Assembly (NCBI RefSeq): GCF_037975245.1
Contig: NC_092562.1
Coordinates: forward strand, 11,077,001 to 11,141,000
Direction of reading: 5' to 3'
Source of the DNA: Apostichopus japonicus
Lineage: Eukaryota > Echinodermata > Holothuroidea > Aspidochirotida > Stichopodidae
DNA: 64,000 nucleotides
Within the stretch, counting starts at the first letter, position 1; each line of letters begins with the position of its first letter. The notes beneath the pieces were generated by a model. That model was given only the letters and a program-made list of their open reading frames with translations. It did no database searches and was not told where the DNA came from. Position numbers and translations under genes: made by a program. This document shows positions 50,371 to 62,302 of this stretch, in pieces.

Positions 50371-53300
50371 GTCACCAACTCAACTTGACCGATAAATCTG
50401 TGCTGTTTTTAATGTAGTAGTGAATCATCCATCGCACACTGCCGACTGCCAATATGGGGGGGGGGGCGGGCATGTTCAGTTTTTTCCCCGACTGACAGCC
50501 GATACGTTTAAGACTGGCAAAATCTTGATCAATCGTACTGTCAAGTCTTAAGGCACACGTACGCTGACCGACTATCTATAAGATTTTCCACGTAGCAACG
50601 GTCGAGTCGGGTCGTGGTCAATGGGGCAGTGTGCTGCGGGCTTTAACACCATGGGTTCTCACGACTGTCCAATACTTTGGTCACGCTGGTCGAGTTGAAT
50701 CGGGTCCGCGTTCAGTCGTGGCAGTGTTCGGCCGGCTTCACATGTATATAGTCACTCGTTAATACAGCCTCTCCTGAATGAAGCATTTATTCCAGTTTTC
50801 AGTAGTACTAGTGCAGAAAGGTTTGGTGTAAAATTATTCCGAAAAACAAACGACCGAAACTCAGAATGCTTTAAGCGTAACGCTGTCTTCGTTTATTATC
50901 TTACCATGAGATAAATCAAGCGTTTACAGAACAAAAACACAAGAGGGGGGGGGGGGAGAGAAAAAACAACAACAAATTCCACATTCGTGGAATTGTATAA
51001 TTGATGCTGGTAGACATCCAACATCTTGCCCTAAATTGGGACAAACGTACGATCTCCTATTGTTTAACAATGACCTGTGACCTAAATTTTTCAATAAAGG
51101 AACTGTGACTTTGGTTTAACTAGAGGTGAACATTGTTCGCTTCTTGACAATATTAGAGTAGACCCCCACCAATTTGTGACACATAAAATTGAAAACAATT
51201 GAAACGAACATTCAGTTTATTTTGGTCTGACACTTAACATTCCACTCCTACAGGAAGTCGCATGTCGTTTACTGTCAGAGTGGTTGAATGATTAAGCATA
51301 TTCAATCTAGTGTTTATAACTACGACTTTAATATTGATCTTGAGAAAACTTGGCATTGACCCCAGTATATCATCCGCGAACCCTTGGCCTAACCCAAGCT
51401 ATGACGGAGAAAGAATGATTTGCGAATCTCATGACATTGCATAATTTTTACAATTTTTGATACTTTTCTTCAGCAGAATATACTATGATGGTTCACTGAC
51501 TGGTTTCTTTAAATGCGTTATAATTATTTCCATTTTATCATAAATATAAATCGATTACATTTATGTTCGCGTTTTTCTTCTTCTGCTGAGTTTATATATA
51601 CGTTACTATGTTGAATGCTTTCAAAGGTTTTGAAAAAAGTATTTGGTTTATTGATTGCCCTGGTTGGTGGTAAATCAGACATGCTGTTTATATAATGTTA
51701 CTGTGGTTAATCGAAGTATTCATTGTGTCGCCATGTTTCGTGATTTCTCTGTAAGATAGGTCATATAGTTTCATATTTGTATTGAGATAGGGACTTGATT
51801 GAAGGGTTATTATTGTACAATCAAGTTCAGTGGTTGTCCAATCCACTTTAAAGTTACCGGTATCATTTTTGTTAGATTTAATCGCCTACAGTAGAAGTGT
51901 AACTGAAGTTCACCGGAGCTGCATTACTTCACATAAATATACCTTGGTGGACTTTAGCCGTTCCATTGATGCGTTGTTGTCTGGCCTCTACCGTAGTACG
52001 ATTTTTTACATTGTTTTATGCTTGACTTGCTACTTGACTTGTGAATTCACTTGATTTGAGATACCGACTTGTGATTTGACTGCAGCGACAAAATAATTAC
52101 GTTACAGACCGGTGGTCTATTCCAAAGTAAAGCAGTGGGTGCCAAGAGCCTGCAGTAAGGACCCGGGGCAAATATGTCACAGGGTCTCCCGTTTTATGTT
52201 TCCTTCATAACATGATAAAAATGACAATTAAATAGTAATTACTATAATATTTTCTCGTACCCCCTAAGTAACCACGGGCTCAGGGATGTGAACCCCACTG
52301 GGTTGCGTGTGTGTAAACAGAAACTGTTGGCAAACTAGTTTGCCAAACTGGCATAAAAAACTTGGCCGCATAGTCATATCAAAATCTGGCAACCATGGAA
52401 ACAACAACGTTCATTGTTGGTAGGACTTGTCGGTCAATCGTTCGTTCACGAGGGCCTAGTATGTTCAAGCTTTTGGCTTTCTTATTTGCCAACAGGGAAT
52501 TCGCTACACATTAGTGGCCTTGGAATATACCACTACGATGTCACTTTCTAATTTATGATGCTAAGGTAGCCTAGCCAAATAATAGACCTAACACTAACAG
52601 TTAAGCCTCGCCAATGCAGAGGCTAGGACTAGGCCCAGTTATCCTAGCCTAAAGTAGGCTATGTTTTCTTTTTTGCGCAACTACGATAACACCATTAAGT
52701 CTAGGTCGAACTCAGCCTAGCCTAAGCTTTGTATGATACTAAGATAACACTTTACAGTACAGTTTTTCTTTTTCATAAAAAAAACCCCTAGATGATCGGT
52801 GAAAAACCTGGATTATCTGTAAATTAACCTGGTTTTTAGCGGTTGAAAATCCAAGATTATCTCACCCATACCCAGAGATTTTAAGTGTCAAAACAATTAA
52901 AGGTTCGTTTAAAGCACGTGAAACCCAAATGGGATACGGCTACTTTGTCTTTAGTCTGACGTTAGGCCAGAGGCATCAATGACATTGTAGCATACTACGA
53001 TGTGCCTAGGCTCCGTTCTACTTACAGACGGAGTATAGTAGCCTAATGATTTCCTACGTTCTTGATCACTGTGGGCTAGCCTATATTTTACCTTGTAAAC
53101 TGGGACACGAAACCTTCTTATCAAGTGACCTCTAAACGTTAACTTTCTTTAATAGCTTTATAATTATATATGTCAGTTATTATCCAATCAGACTAGACAA
53201 ATAAGAGCTGATTTATCCATCCACCCTATAGACAGATAAAAGCTGATTAAAACCACGGTCGGATTTGTCTCCTTGGGGGGGGGGGGGTGGGGGACTATGA

Positions 53301-54945
53301 AGCAGTCACTATATGTCTTCAGTTCCCATAAATTATCTGTCTAATCTGTCATAACGGAGGGGTACGAAAACCCTAAGATATGTGGTTTAGATGTTTCTAA
53401 TCGATAGGTCAATGTTTCTACATTCTTTTCTTTTTTGGCGAGATTTCAAATTCCTGAAAATTGCCTTGTCAAAGGACATACTATCACAAATTGTAAACTA
53501 GAATGAATGCGGCCAACGTATGTTGCATGTAAGATGGGGGCCCAGTTGGAGGGAAGGTTGTATTGGGGCGGGGGGGGGGGAGGGAAGGGGAGCGGAAACG
53601 AGTGACTCGCAATTCGCTTATATATTACAATACTTGTCACAATGTTGTCTCTGATGGAAGGCGTTCGCTAGAATCACACCATCATGTAGAGATTGTTGTA
53701 GGCTATGCCTATGGGTAAAAGTGTTTTACATTACGTACCGAATGATTAATGACTAGACGTGTTTTATCAGAATATTTGGATGCCTGCTTCATTGTGGTAG
53801 AAGGTTTGGTTGCGTCCATGTCTCATCAACCGTTCAGAAGGTCGTGAATGTAGAGTGGGGGTCCACGGCATGAAACTTTATATTTACAAACATTTAAACC
53901 AGCCCTTCTGGTTGCATAAAATCACTAACAAGTAACAAATATAGTGACGGAATAATTCGATACATCGCAACCAGAACCGGTAAATGTTAACGATACAACT
54001 CATCGTACGATCCAGTTTTCACTTTGGTACTAAACGTTTAAGATTTACAGTAGTAACTTGCATGTGTTCTCTGTGTGTATCGAGTGAACTCATAAATACA
54101 ACTCACTGGGGGCAAAACACACATACAGTAGGCTACACATGATGTTGGTGAGTGTCAAAGACCTCTTCAGGTCAACAGACTACAGTTTTGGAGACCTTGT
54201 GTATGTATACACGTAGACAGTAAAGTTTGGATAACATCGCAATTTTGTTTGAAAGAATTAAACAAACAAACAATAATTCAAACATGAAAACGACAAACCC
54301 GACTGACTGATAATGCCACATGATCATTTCAATACTATATAGGCTTATCGGTCGGCAACCTTTAATAATCACACGAGAAACAGGGTTTAACGTTGGAAAC
54401 CAGGTTCATCATTTGAACTATCATTTTGAAACTGGATTGTTACAAGTTGCAAGGGACTTACGAGACATACGTCTGCCCAGACGATGGGAAAACAGACTTG
54501 ATATTAGTGGTGTACCAAGATATCCTTACAACCCCACCCCCCCCCCCTTTTTCCGCTCCTATACGCCCCATGCGGTTGTGGAAACAACTCTTTACTCTAA
54601 TTGCTATACCTTTTCTTAACCATCGTTGTGGAATTTTATTTTCCATAAACTGTTGCTTCTTACTTAGGTGCTCAAACCTGTTCACGCTCTCGGCCTACGA
54701 TTTTCCTATAGTCTGGTCATTTGGGAGGGAGGGGGGGGGCAAACATACGCACGTACGCACATATACACACAAGAGATGATACCGGTCCTATTGGCAACGG
54801 AAAGGTGTTGTTTAACTCATCTTTTAGTGCTTAGAGTGATGCTTGAATGAAATATTTTATTACATGTATACAGCATGCCAATAAGATACATAATAGCAAA
54901 CTTCTGTTCGAGGCGATACCACTGCATTGACAGAACTTTAACGTT
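50371..54945. other. No recognisable gene; possible unclassified repeat at 50400-50750
   Basis: 50400-50750 is GC-richer (GTCGAGTCGGGTCGTGGTC, GGTCGAGTTGAATCGGGTCC) and looks like diverged repeat sequence. Otherwise AT-rich. Frames at 51830-52054 and 54320-54779 have no recognised domain or splice support. G/C runs occur near 50457-50469, 50944-50955, 53274-53288, 53569-53580 and 54535-54548. Confidence 0.4.
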
Positions 54946-55130
54946 TATGGTGCGCCTAGTGTGCCAAAAGTCCTGGAATCGAAATAGCCTATGTCAAATT
55001 AAAATTGACAGATGTCGTTTTCTTGTGCTCTGATTGGACGACATCGACATATGTCGAATTTAATTGACATACGTCGATTTAAATTGTCGTATGCCGATTT
55101 CATGACCTATGGTACACTTGGCGCACCATA
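54946..55130. mobile_element. Short TA-flanked MITE (Tc1/mariner-like)
   Basis: Terminal inverted repeats TGGTGCGCCTAGTGTGCC and the near-complement ending GGCGCACCA are flanked by TA on both sides, the target duplication of Tc1/mariner elements. Inner sequence alternates GACATATGTCGA and its complements. About 181 bp between the TAs. Confidence 0.75.
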
Positions 55131-57140
55131 CATTCAAGACGTATAAAGTTGGTCTTTAGTTCAACCACAATCATGCTGAATAGGTTGTTGAAAGCCGTAA
55201 ACTGTTGGTATCAAGAAGCAAGCACGAAGGCATATTCTTCCAGTTGATTTGGGTGTGGGTTGGCTTTAGCTCCCGGATTGAAATCAGGAGAGCGCCCCCT
55301 CCCCCACTGACAGACATTACAAAACAAAACTCCTTGTGTACAGTACGTAATGATACACAAAATATATAACAAGCCTGTGCGGTACAAGCCTAAACAGTCG
55401 AAAATTCGTAAAAATTGTTTCAAAATTTAAATAAAAAACATAAAGCACTAATTTGCATCCACGCAATCTCCATCATATCAAAATGTCTGAAAGTGGGAGA
55501 AGCCACTTCCTCCTTAGAAGAAGTGATATCTCCCTCTCCCTGCATAAAACCAATCCAACACCAATCTCTCACCCACCCCCACCCCCTCTCTTCCATCCCA
55601 CAGACATGCTTATATAGAGAAGCATGAATATAGCTTGCACGAAAATCCATAATTATGTCTTCTTTTTTTCCGCTCCACATTTATATTTGTCTCACGTTGA
55701 AGTTTGTTGGTGCACCTCTAACTGAACCAATCTGAGGTTCTCTTCTTGCCAAAGTTACGTTGTAGAGTTACTTTATGTCATAAATTACTTACTAGAATGA
55801 CGTGCCTGAAGTCATGAGAAAGTCCAAAAGTCTTAGAATTAATGAATTGGAGATAAATTATAGCTGTTATCTTAGTGCATATTTGTATAACGGGTTCATA
55901 TATGACGTTATGTATCGATCCGGGCCTTGATTTCTCTTATGCAAGTCAACCTTCCGTTTTTTTGTTTTGTTTTTTTTTCTGGTCGTAAATTACCGAAAAT
56001 GTTGTTTTAAATATATATGATGACGAACTTAATGTGACCTCTCCTCATGACATATATAGCGATTGTTGCTAACCACATGTGGTTTACATTATATAACCTT
56101 TTTTTCGCATTTTTGAGATATAATTCAAAATTATCCCAATAAACAGTTATGACAAACCAATCAAAACAGTCGTCATATTTTTCCCAATGATTTTTTTTCC
56201 CTTTTAGTCTTGAAATACGCAAAATAACTCATTTCCCAACACGACGTATACTATTCCTTTTTATGGGATGTAAAAAGGTGAAGAGTTTAGTCTTCAATAA
56301 AGGGAGAGGACAAGCAATGGGTGTGTATGTCACGAAACATTTGTATGCTTTGAACTCCCCACCCCTACCCCACTCCCACCCCAAATGACGATGGACAGAC
56401 AGGTCTTCGAGACCATCGAAAAGTTTATCACGAAGGACGAGTTAAGCCGTGTTCTGTTCAGTATGGTCAGAGTGTGGCCAGGTTATATCGAAACTGAGCT
56501 GTCACTATGTGCATAATTTAAAAAAAAACTAATAATAATATTTCAGTTAATTCATTTATTGAATACATCCACTATTATGTCCCGCTAGGTATGGATAAAA
56601 TGTAACTTTTAAACACAAAAAGTCAAACACAAAGGCAAATTTTTTTTTAAAGAAAATTGCGATGTCAACCAAATTTGATCCCCTCTCATCGCAATATATC
56701 ACATTTTGAGGCGCATTTGTTTATTACTGTGTATATAATATGAATATATGTTTCCGATTTGACAACGTGTATTGGCGTTGATTAACTCTTGCGAATTGTC
56801 ACATATATTGGCGTACATTCATTGCATTTCTTTGGGTAAACATTTTAAGAGCCTACCGTATACACTGGCCCGACTGAACTCGACCGTCGTGACCTAGTTT
56901 GCGATAATTCTCAAGCCTCCCATACTTTGAACGACTGCATAACTACATGATCGTTGAAAAGTTTTGACGTTACGTTTTACATCTGTAAAATTTATACATT
57001 TATTAAATCGCATATTGGTCACCTTTCGGCGTTCCATACATATCGACCTCTTTGTTTTGTTTTTTTCTTTCTTTCCTGATATCTTTATGAAATGCATGAT
57101 ATACAATGTACATCGGTTGTTTTTTCACTATCCTCTACAG
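55131..57140. other. No recognisable exon before the first visible LDLa exon
   Basis: Searched by eye on the plus strand for LDLa-type text (Cys-rich with S-D-E) and none was found. AT-rich. Probably an intron or 5' flank of the LDLa gene. Confidence 0.4.
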
Positions 57141-57266
57141 ATGCTAAGCAAGTATGTCAAGACAACGAATTTGAATGTGACAACGGTAACTGCATCGATG
57201 GGTCGTGGGTTTGTGATAGTTTCAATGATTGCAGCGACCGTTCGGATGAAGTGGAGTGTCCCAACA
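57141..57266 (+). CDS. LDL-receptor class A exon 1 of the right-edge gene
   Basis: A 126-nt exon lies between a pyrimidine-tract acceptor (TATCCTCTACAG) and a GTAAGA donor, phase 1 on both sides. It encodes one complete LDLa module with six cysteines and the calcium box [16 protein letters not shown]. Acidic residues after Cys4, before Cys5 and the D-E pair are all present. LDLa modules bind basic ligands or lipoproteins in the extracellular part of LDLR-family receptors and of many other secreted or membrane proteins. One module per symmetrical phase-1 exon is the classic LDLR-family layout. Which family member this is cannot be told from LDLa modules alone. Confidence 0.9.
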
Positions 57267-57490
57267 GTAAGATCAATATTATTTATGATTTATCTTATCT
57301 TTCTTCCTTTCTTTCTTCTTGATAGAATAAAAGAAAAACATCAGTTTTGTTCCATTTAGTTTAATCTGACATTAATATTACACACATTTTTTTCTCTTTC
57401 ATTTTGCCTTATATCAAACCCACGAACTTGATGGCAATATGACTTAGATCCTGGTGATCATATATATTATATTCAATCTTTTGTAACTTT

Positions 57491-57745
57491 ATGTATGTAT
57501 TTGTATGTATTTTAGATCCTCCTGCAAGCGGGAACTGCAAAGAAGCCATCATTAGCTTATCAAAGCCGCAAGCTGACAGAAGTCAGTCTCTTAGATTCAT
57601 ATTTAACGTCCATGATTATGAATTGTCAACTGTCAACAACTCTTGTCTGTAACTGGACGACATACATTAATCTAGGAGTGATTCGAACTCGGGACCTTAT
57701 GATTGGAAGGCACCGGCTTTATGAGTCTGAGCATTATACTTTATA
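57491..57745 (-). mobile_element. tRNA-derived SINE, copy 3, in an intron of the LDLa gene
   Basis: Read on the minus strand, a decayed head (A-box region lost) is followed by a B-box-like GAGTTCGAATCACTCC (57675-57690). The shared body (TTAACGTCCATGATTATG on the reverse strand side, GTTCCCGCTTGCAGGAGGATC) and an ATAC/ATGT tail at 57491-57515 follow. Orientation is opposite to the gene. Confidence 0.8.
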
Positions 57746-57910
57746 AGTCTGAGCAAGATGAAAAATAATAAATCGTTACACATCATAAAACAAAACTAAT
57801 ATCAATGTCGTAACCCTGCGTGGTTTCTCTACTGCAGGGCAGACATGCATAAACAATAAAGTACAAATCGAGGCCACCATGGTATGAACGTCTAGTCTAT
57901 TCGGTCCGGG

Positions 57911-57911
57911 G

Positions 57912-57995
<84 letters not shown>

Positions 57996-57999
57996 TATA

Positions 58000-58049
<50 letters not shown>
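57911..58049. repeat. (TA)n microsatellite, ~140 bp
   Basis: TA tract with few interruptions. Confidence 0.95.
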
Positions 58050-58051
<2 letters not shown>

Positions 58052-59039
58052 TGTTAAGATACGGTGATCTATGAAATATGTAATATGATCTCTTCGACAT
58101 CTAGGATTGCTATATATCATTCATTTGGTTTGAGTTACCACAATACACAAATGAAATGAGCCGAAGAAATGAATGAGATGAATCACTTGTACTGAAACAA
58201 TGGAGTCTTCAATGATTAAGACAATATTATACCAAACCATAAGTATAACAACGATATCACACAACACGACATGATAGACAATATAAAAGCGCGTACCATG
58301 GCAGACAAAATATGAACGTTTAAGACGAATGTAACAAACCATACGTTTAACAACGTATGACAAAGTACAGATAACATATAAGCGATACAGTACAATGTCA
58401 GAGTGAAGACTGCACTTAGAGCGATATGGCTGCAAGTGGCAAACAATAAAACTTATTTTGAAGAGAAAATTACTCCACATTACTATTGTCAAAATCAAAT
58501 GCAATGTGGTTAAGTCAACACGTGTTAAGCTCATCTAATAGTTAAGAAAAAAGAAGTGTTACAAGATGCATGGTTTCTCTTCCAAACATGGTCTTTGAAG
58601 ACTTTCGGTTATTGTTCAACTATAGGGTGAAGAAAAGAAATGAGATTGAATAAAACTTGTAATCATTCGTTGTAATTATTCTTCCATATCATGTATTCTC
58701 TGTTGCTATATGCAGCGTGCTCCACGCAAAAGCTTTGAATAGTTAACTTTTGAAGTATTTATGGAAGAAAATTCTTTTTTGCTGCCTGTTATTGGTGATA
58801 AAACCGCAGACATCTTTAAATTTTGATGAGTAGATACGGGCCATGCATGGAGGAGCCCGAAGTTAGTTAAGAAATTCGGTCTTTTTTTATGTGTGTGTTT
58901 CAAGAAAAAAAAGAAAAAAATTAATGATGATAACAAGTACAACGAATGAAATGATAAACATTTCCTAAACCACCATCCTCCCAGACATTTTTACCGAATG
59001 ACATCAAAACGGCGATTTTTACCTTGTCACACATTTAAC
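58050..59039. other. Intronic sequence, nothing recognised
   Basis: AT-rich. The 137-codon minus frame at 58121-58534 contains multiple Cys/Tyr/Val but no recognised motif and lies in the LDLa gene intron. Confidence 0.45.
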
Positions 59040-59067
59040 CAGGGAGTTGTTCCATAACAACTCCCTG
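59040..59067. repeat. Perfect 12-bp-arm stem-loop
   Basis: CAGGGAGTTGTT and its complement are separated by CCAT. Function unknown. Confidence 0.85.
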
Positions 59068-59119
59068 ATTTAACACACATACATGATGAGCATAAAACGA
59101 CTTGTTTAAGCTGTTCACC

Positions 59120-59497
59120 CAGTGGTGGAGCTAGGGGTATTGGTCAGGGGGGGGGGGGCGAGAATGGTCTGTAGGGGCGCTTCCGACACTATCTAAGCGG
59201 AGCGCCACCACGGGTTGGCGCGGAGTGTACCGAAATTTTTGAATAAAGATACTCCCTAGATCGCCGGAAATGACCCTTTCCGGGCCTTGCTAATTTGCAG
59301 ATAAACAAAGAATAAGTAGGTGTCATCGCCAAAATAATGTGACAAATGTCAATAGGTAGATGAGAGCGCAATAAAAAAGTCAATAATCGCGAATAAATAA
59401 AAAGTGGTAAAAAGCTGGAAAGGGCGCCAGCAGTCCATTTGAGTCCGTCAGGGGGGGGGGGGCATCCGCCCCTGACTGTATGGACGCTTCGCCACTG
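59120..59497 (+). mobile_element. hAT-like MITE, 378 bp, with perfect 8-bp target duplication
   Basis: Ends are CAGTGGTGGAGCTAGG and GGACGCTTCGCCACTG. TGTTCACC flanks both sides (59112-59119 and 59498-59505). Same subfamily as 27800 and 40317. It lies in an intron of the LDLa gene. Confidence 0.9.
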
Positions 59498-59705
59498 TGT
59501 TCACCTACGCCGTACTGACCTGTCTATGATAAATGATAAGTAAACAAACCGTGTGTATACATACTCTGTTTATAGCTCCATGATATACTGAAGTGATGGC
59601 ACTCTTTCGGCACAGATATAGGTAAAGACTTGTATATGGACGCATTCTCTGAATGTAGTAATATGATCGTGAAAATGTACGTTAACATCATGTACTGCGA
59701 CATGC

Positions 59706-60036
59706 TCTCTGGTCCAATAAGATGGTCCACACGTCTCTCTGGTCCAATAAGATGGTCCACACGCCTCTCTGGTCCAATAAGATGGTCCACACGCCTCTCT
59801 GGTCCAATAAGATGGTCCACACGTCTCTCTGGTCCAATAAGATGGTCCACACGTCTCTCTGGTCCAATAAGATGGTCCACACGTCTCTCTGGTCCAATAA
59901 GATGGTCCACACGCCTCTCTGGTCCAGTAAGATGGTCCACACGTCTCTCTCTGGTCCAATAAGATAGTCCACACGTCTCTCTGGTCCAATAAGATGGTCC
60001 ACACGTCTCCCTGGTCCAATAAGATAGCCTATACAC
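59706..60036. repeat. 30-bp minisatellite, about 11 copies
   Basis: The unit CTCTCTGGTCCAATAAGATG plus GTCCACACG(T/C) repeats with few substitutions and a 2-bp insertion near 59950. Because 30 is a multiple of 3, several frames on both strands stay open with a 10-residue repeat; these are by-products. Confidence 0.95.
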
Positions 60037-60100
60037 GTACTGTTAGTATTTGAGATGCAATAATGCATATTTTGTGACAATTCGTATCAGGGCCATTCTC

Positions 60101-60873
60101 GGTCACGTGTGTGACTGAAAAATGGGGAGATTTGCACTTTACACTAAGTAACTACTTTGAGGTAAAGAAAGTTGGGTTGATTGTAGTACTTAAGTATGCA
60201 CTAGGGGACTCTTTCACAAAACCATATAGCTTAGCCAAATTCAGAACATTCATGTGCTGGCAGAGGTCATATAAAGGTCGGTCACGTGTTTGACGTGAAA
60301 TGAAACTGGGTTTTTTGCACAAAAAAACATTGGCAAATTCATCAGTTTCTAACAGGGCTGGATAACCCTAATTTCTCATGTTTCTACCTTAATGTGTTTC
60401 CATATAACAAGACATTTCACCTCAATATTTCACTTCTTAAAATTAGCATAATACTACATGAGCCAAAAAAATCCGGTCACGTGTGCTGAATTTTCAGTCC
60501 ATAGTATGCAATCTTGCAGTGCAAATGTTGACTCTAGTAATGACCACAGAACAGCACTGATGTTGATATTCCATAGAAATTACTTTAAAACAGTTTTACT
60601 GCCATGATTTGGAGGGTCACGTGTCTGACATTGTTGGGTTACGTGTGTGACATTCTACATTTTCATGGATAAATGTCACACACGTGACCATCGGTCACGT
60701 GTGTGACGACTAATTAGAGGCTATTAATTAATCGTAGGAATAATTATTTGACTGGATATTTTGCAGAACTAACAGTCTTTACCAAGAACGGTTGCATATC
60801 AAGTGTGGACATCATAAGACACATCAGTTACTTTTTATGAAAACTTTTGCATTACTTTGGTCACGTGTGTGAC
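60101..60873. promoter_or_regulatory. Cluster of eight GGTCACGTGTGTGAC-type E-box motifs
   Basis: Plus-orientation copies: 60101-60115, 60280-60294 (GTT variant), 60475-60489 (GTGTGCTGA variant), 60615-60629 (GTGTC variant), 60637-60651 (TTACGTG variant), 60693-60707 and 60859-60873. One reverse copy is at 60675-60689, forming a perfect 15-bp inverted pair with 60693-60707 around ATC. Most contain GTCACGTG, the E-box flank favoured by USF, MITF and TFEB-type bHLH-zip factors. Spacing is irregular, so this is not a simple tandem repeat. It lies in the intron between the first two LDLa exons. Confidence 0.55.
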
Positions 60874-61264
60874 ATTAAAGTTATGCTAATTACCACCCAT
60901 TATTAACGAAGAATTGAAGATCAGGAACCTCTGCTTTAGGAATGAAATAAATGAACCCATGTATAACTGCCTCCATGTGATAGTTGATAACTGAAATATT
61001 ATTTCTAGATACTCATGTAGAAAAAACAAATATACAGTTAAAAACTACAAATTTTGGCTAAAACTTACAATAATGCAAATTTATGCAAATTAGTATGTTA
61101 TGGTTGTAATTTTAATGAAAAAATTATGAAACAGAAAACTTGAGGAATTCCTCTAAAAAAAAAAGTATAACATTTGGTCCTGATGAACACTTTAGTTTTT
61201 TCATGCCAGTTTCATTTTCCAGAGAATGGCCCATCATCATGACACGTTATCTTTCTATATACAG

Positions 61265-61372
61265 CGTGCACACAGGACTACTTTCGTTGTGATAATGGAG
61301 AGTGTATCAAGCTAGGATGGCAATGTGATAACGACACGGATTGCACTGACGGTAGTGATGAAGTCGGGTGTG
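61265..61372 (+). CDS. LDL-receptor class A exon 2 of the right-edge gene
   Basis: A 108-nt exon lies between TATATACAG and a GTGAGT donor, phase 1 to phase 1. The first split codon joins the A left by the exon at 57266 to give Thr. It encodes an LDLa module whose first cysteine comes at the second residue (T-C-T-Q-D-Y-F-R-C), then N-G-E-C-I and [16 protein letters not shown]. All six cysteines and the calcium-binding acids are present. N-D-T inside the calcium loop is a possible N-glycosylation sequon. Short spacing to the preceding module implies closely packed repeats. Confidence 0.92.
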
Positions 61373-62179
61373 GTGAGTAATGCAAACCTTTCAGGGCCAG
61401 AGAACTAGCGCTCATGGTTCACAAGAAGGGGACCGGGTGGGGGGGGAGGCATTATATAGCCCCAGATCCCACGTGGCACGGGAAAATAATTGCCACATAC
61501 AGTATATCTATGGAGCTATGTAGAACAATGCCTCTCGATCTTTGAATCAATTTGGCCACATGCCAAGCAAAATAGGTTGGTTTACTGTATGTTCACATCA
61601 ACCCTCCCCCCAGCCATCCCACCCACTGATCGATCCGTACATCTTTGTGTCGACCATTTTATTAATTGAGCCTATAGTTCTCATTATTTTGAAAAATGAA
61701 AATCTCAGAAGCCTCATTAGGAGACTGGATAAAAATAGCTTTTACACCTAACAAGAGATTCGTGATCATTTTTCCAAGGAAGCATTCATTACGGATGGTT
61801 GGCAAGTATACAGTTTGGAGGGCAAACATGTGATTAAAATGCAAAAATGCACTTTTTTTAAAACTCTAATTTGACCCCACCCTTACCCAACCTCTCCCAC
61901 TTAAATGTGATAATAGTAACAAGGTCAAATTCAGAAAAACGTGAACATTATACATCCTACAAAGGATTGTGGTATGGTATCAATAAGCGTTTGGCTTCGG
62001 ATGTGATTATAACTTGATGTTTGTATCTTTTGCTTTATCGTTTTCGTCGAGTGTAGATCTCGTGACAACCATGCCATATATGGCTTCCTTTTATAGATCT
62101 ATATCATCATATAAATGTATTTTGTACTATGTTACTTTCGTTGTTCTTTTTTCCCCCTTTTTTCTTTCTTCATAAATAG
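61373..62179 (+). other. Intron between LDLa exons 2 and 3
   Basis: 807 bp, phase 1. It contains a G-run near 61436-61447. No repeat family recognised. Confidence 0.7.
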
Positions 62180-62302
62180 AGGAACCGTCTGATTGTCCTG
62201 CGCACATGTTTACCTGTGCTGACGGGTTCAGCTGTATTCCATTGTCGTGGCAATGTGACGGTGCCCAAGACTGTACTGCAGGGTCCGATGAGGCTAATTG
62301 CT
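62180..62302 (+). CDS. LDL-receptor class A exon 3 of the right-edge gene
   Basis: A 123-nt exon lies between a T-rich tract ending AAATAG and a GTACGT donor, phase 1 to phase 1 (the split first codon gives Glu). The module runs from E-E-P-S-D-C through [11 protein letters not shown] and [16 protein letters not shown]. Six cysteines and the key calcium ligands are kept. The usual Asp in the C-x-D-G-S-D-E box is Ala here, a position that is conserved but not thought to be a direct ligand. In frame with both neighbours. Confidence 0.92.

Noticed and set aside
58121-58534. 137-codon minus-strand frame in the LDLa intron
   Set aside because: No recognisable motif, AT-biased codons, and an overlapping alternative frame; probably chance.
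59524-60080. Overlapping repeat frames on both strands (D-H-L-I-G-P-E-R-R-V and S-G-P-I-R-W-S-T-R-L)
   Set aside because: A 30-bp minisatellite whose period is a multiple of three keeps frames open without selection.
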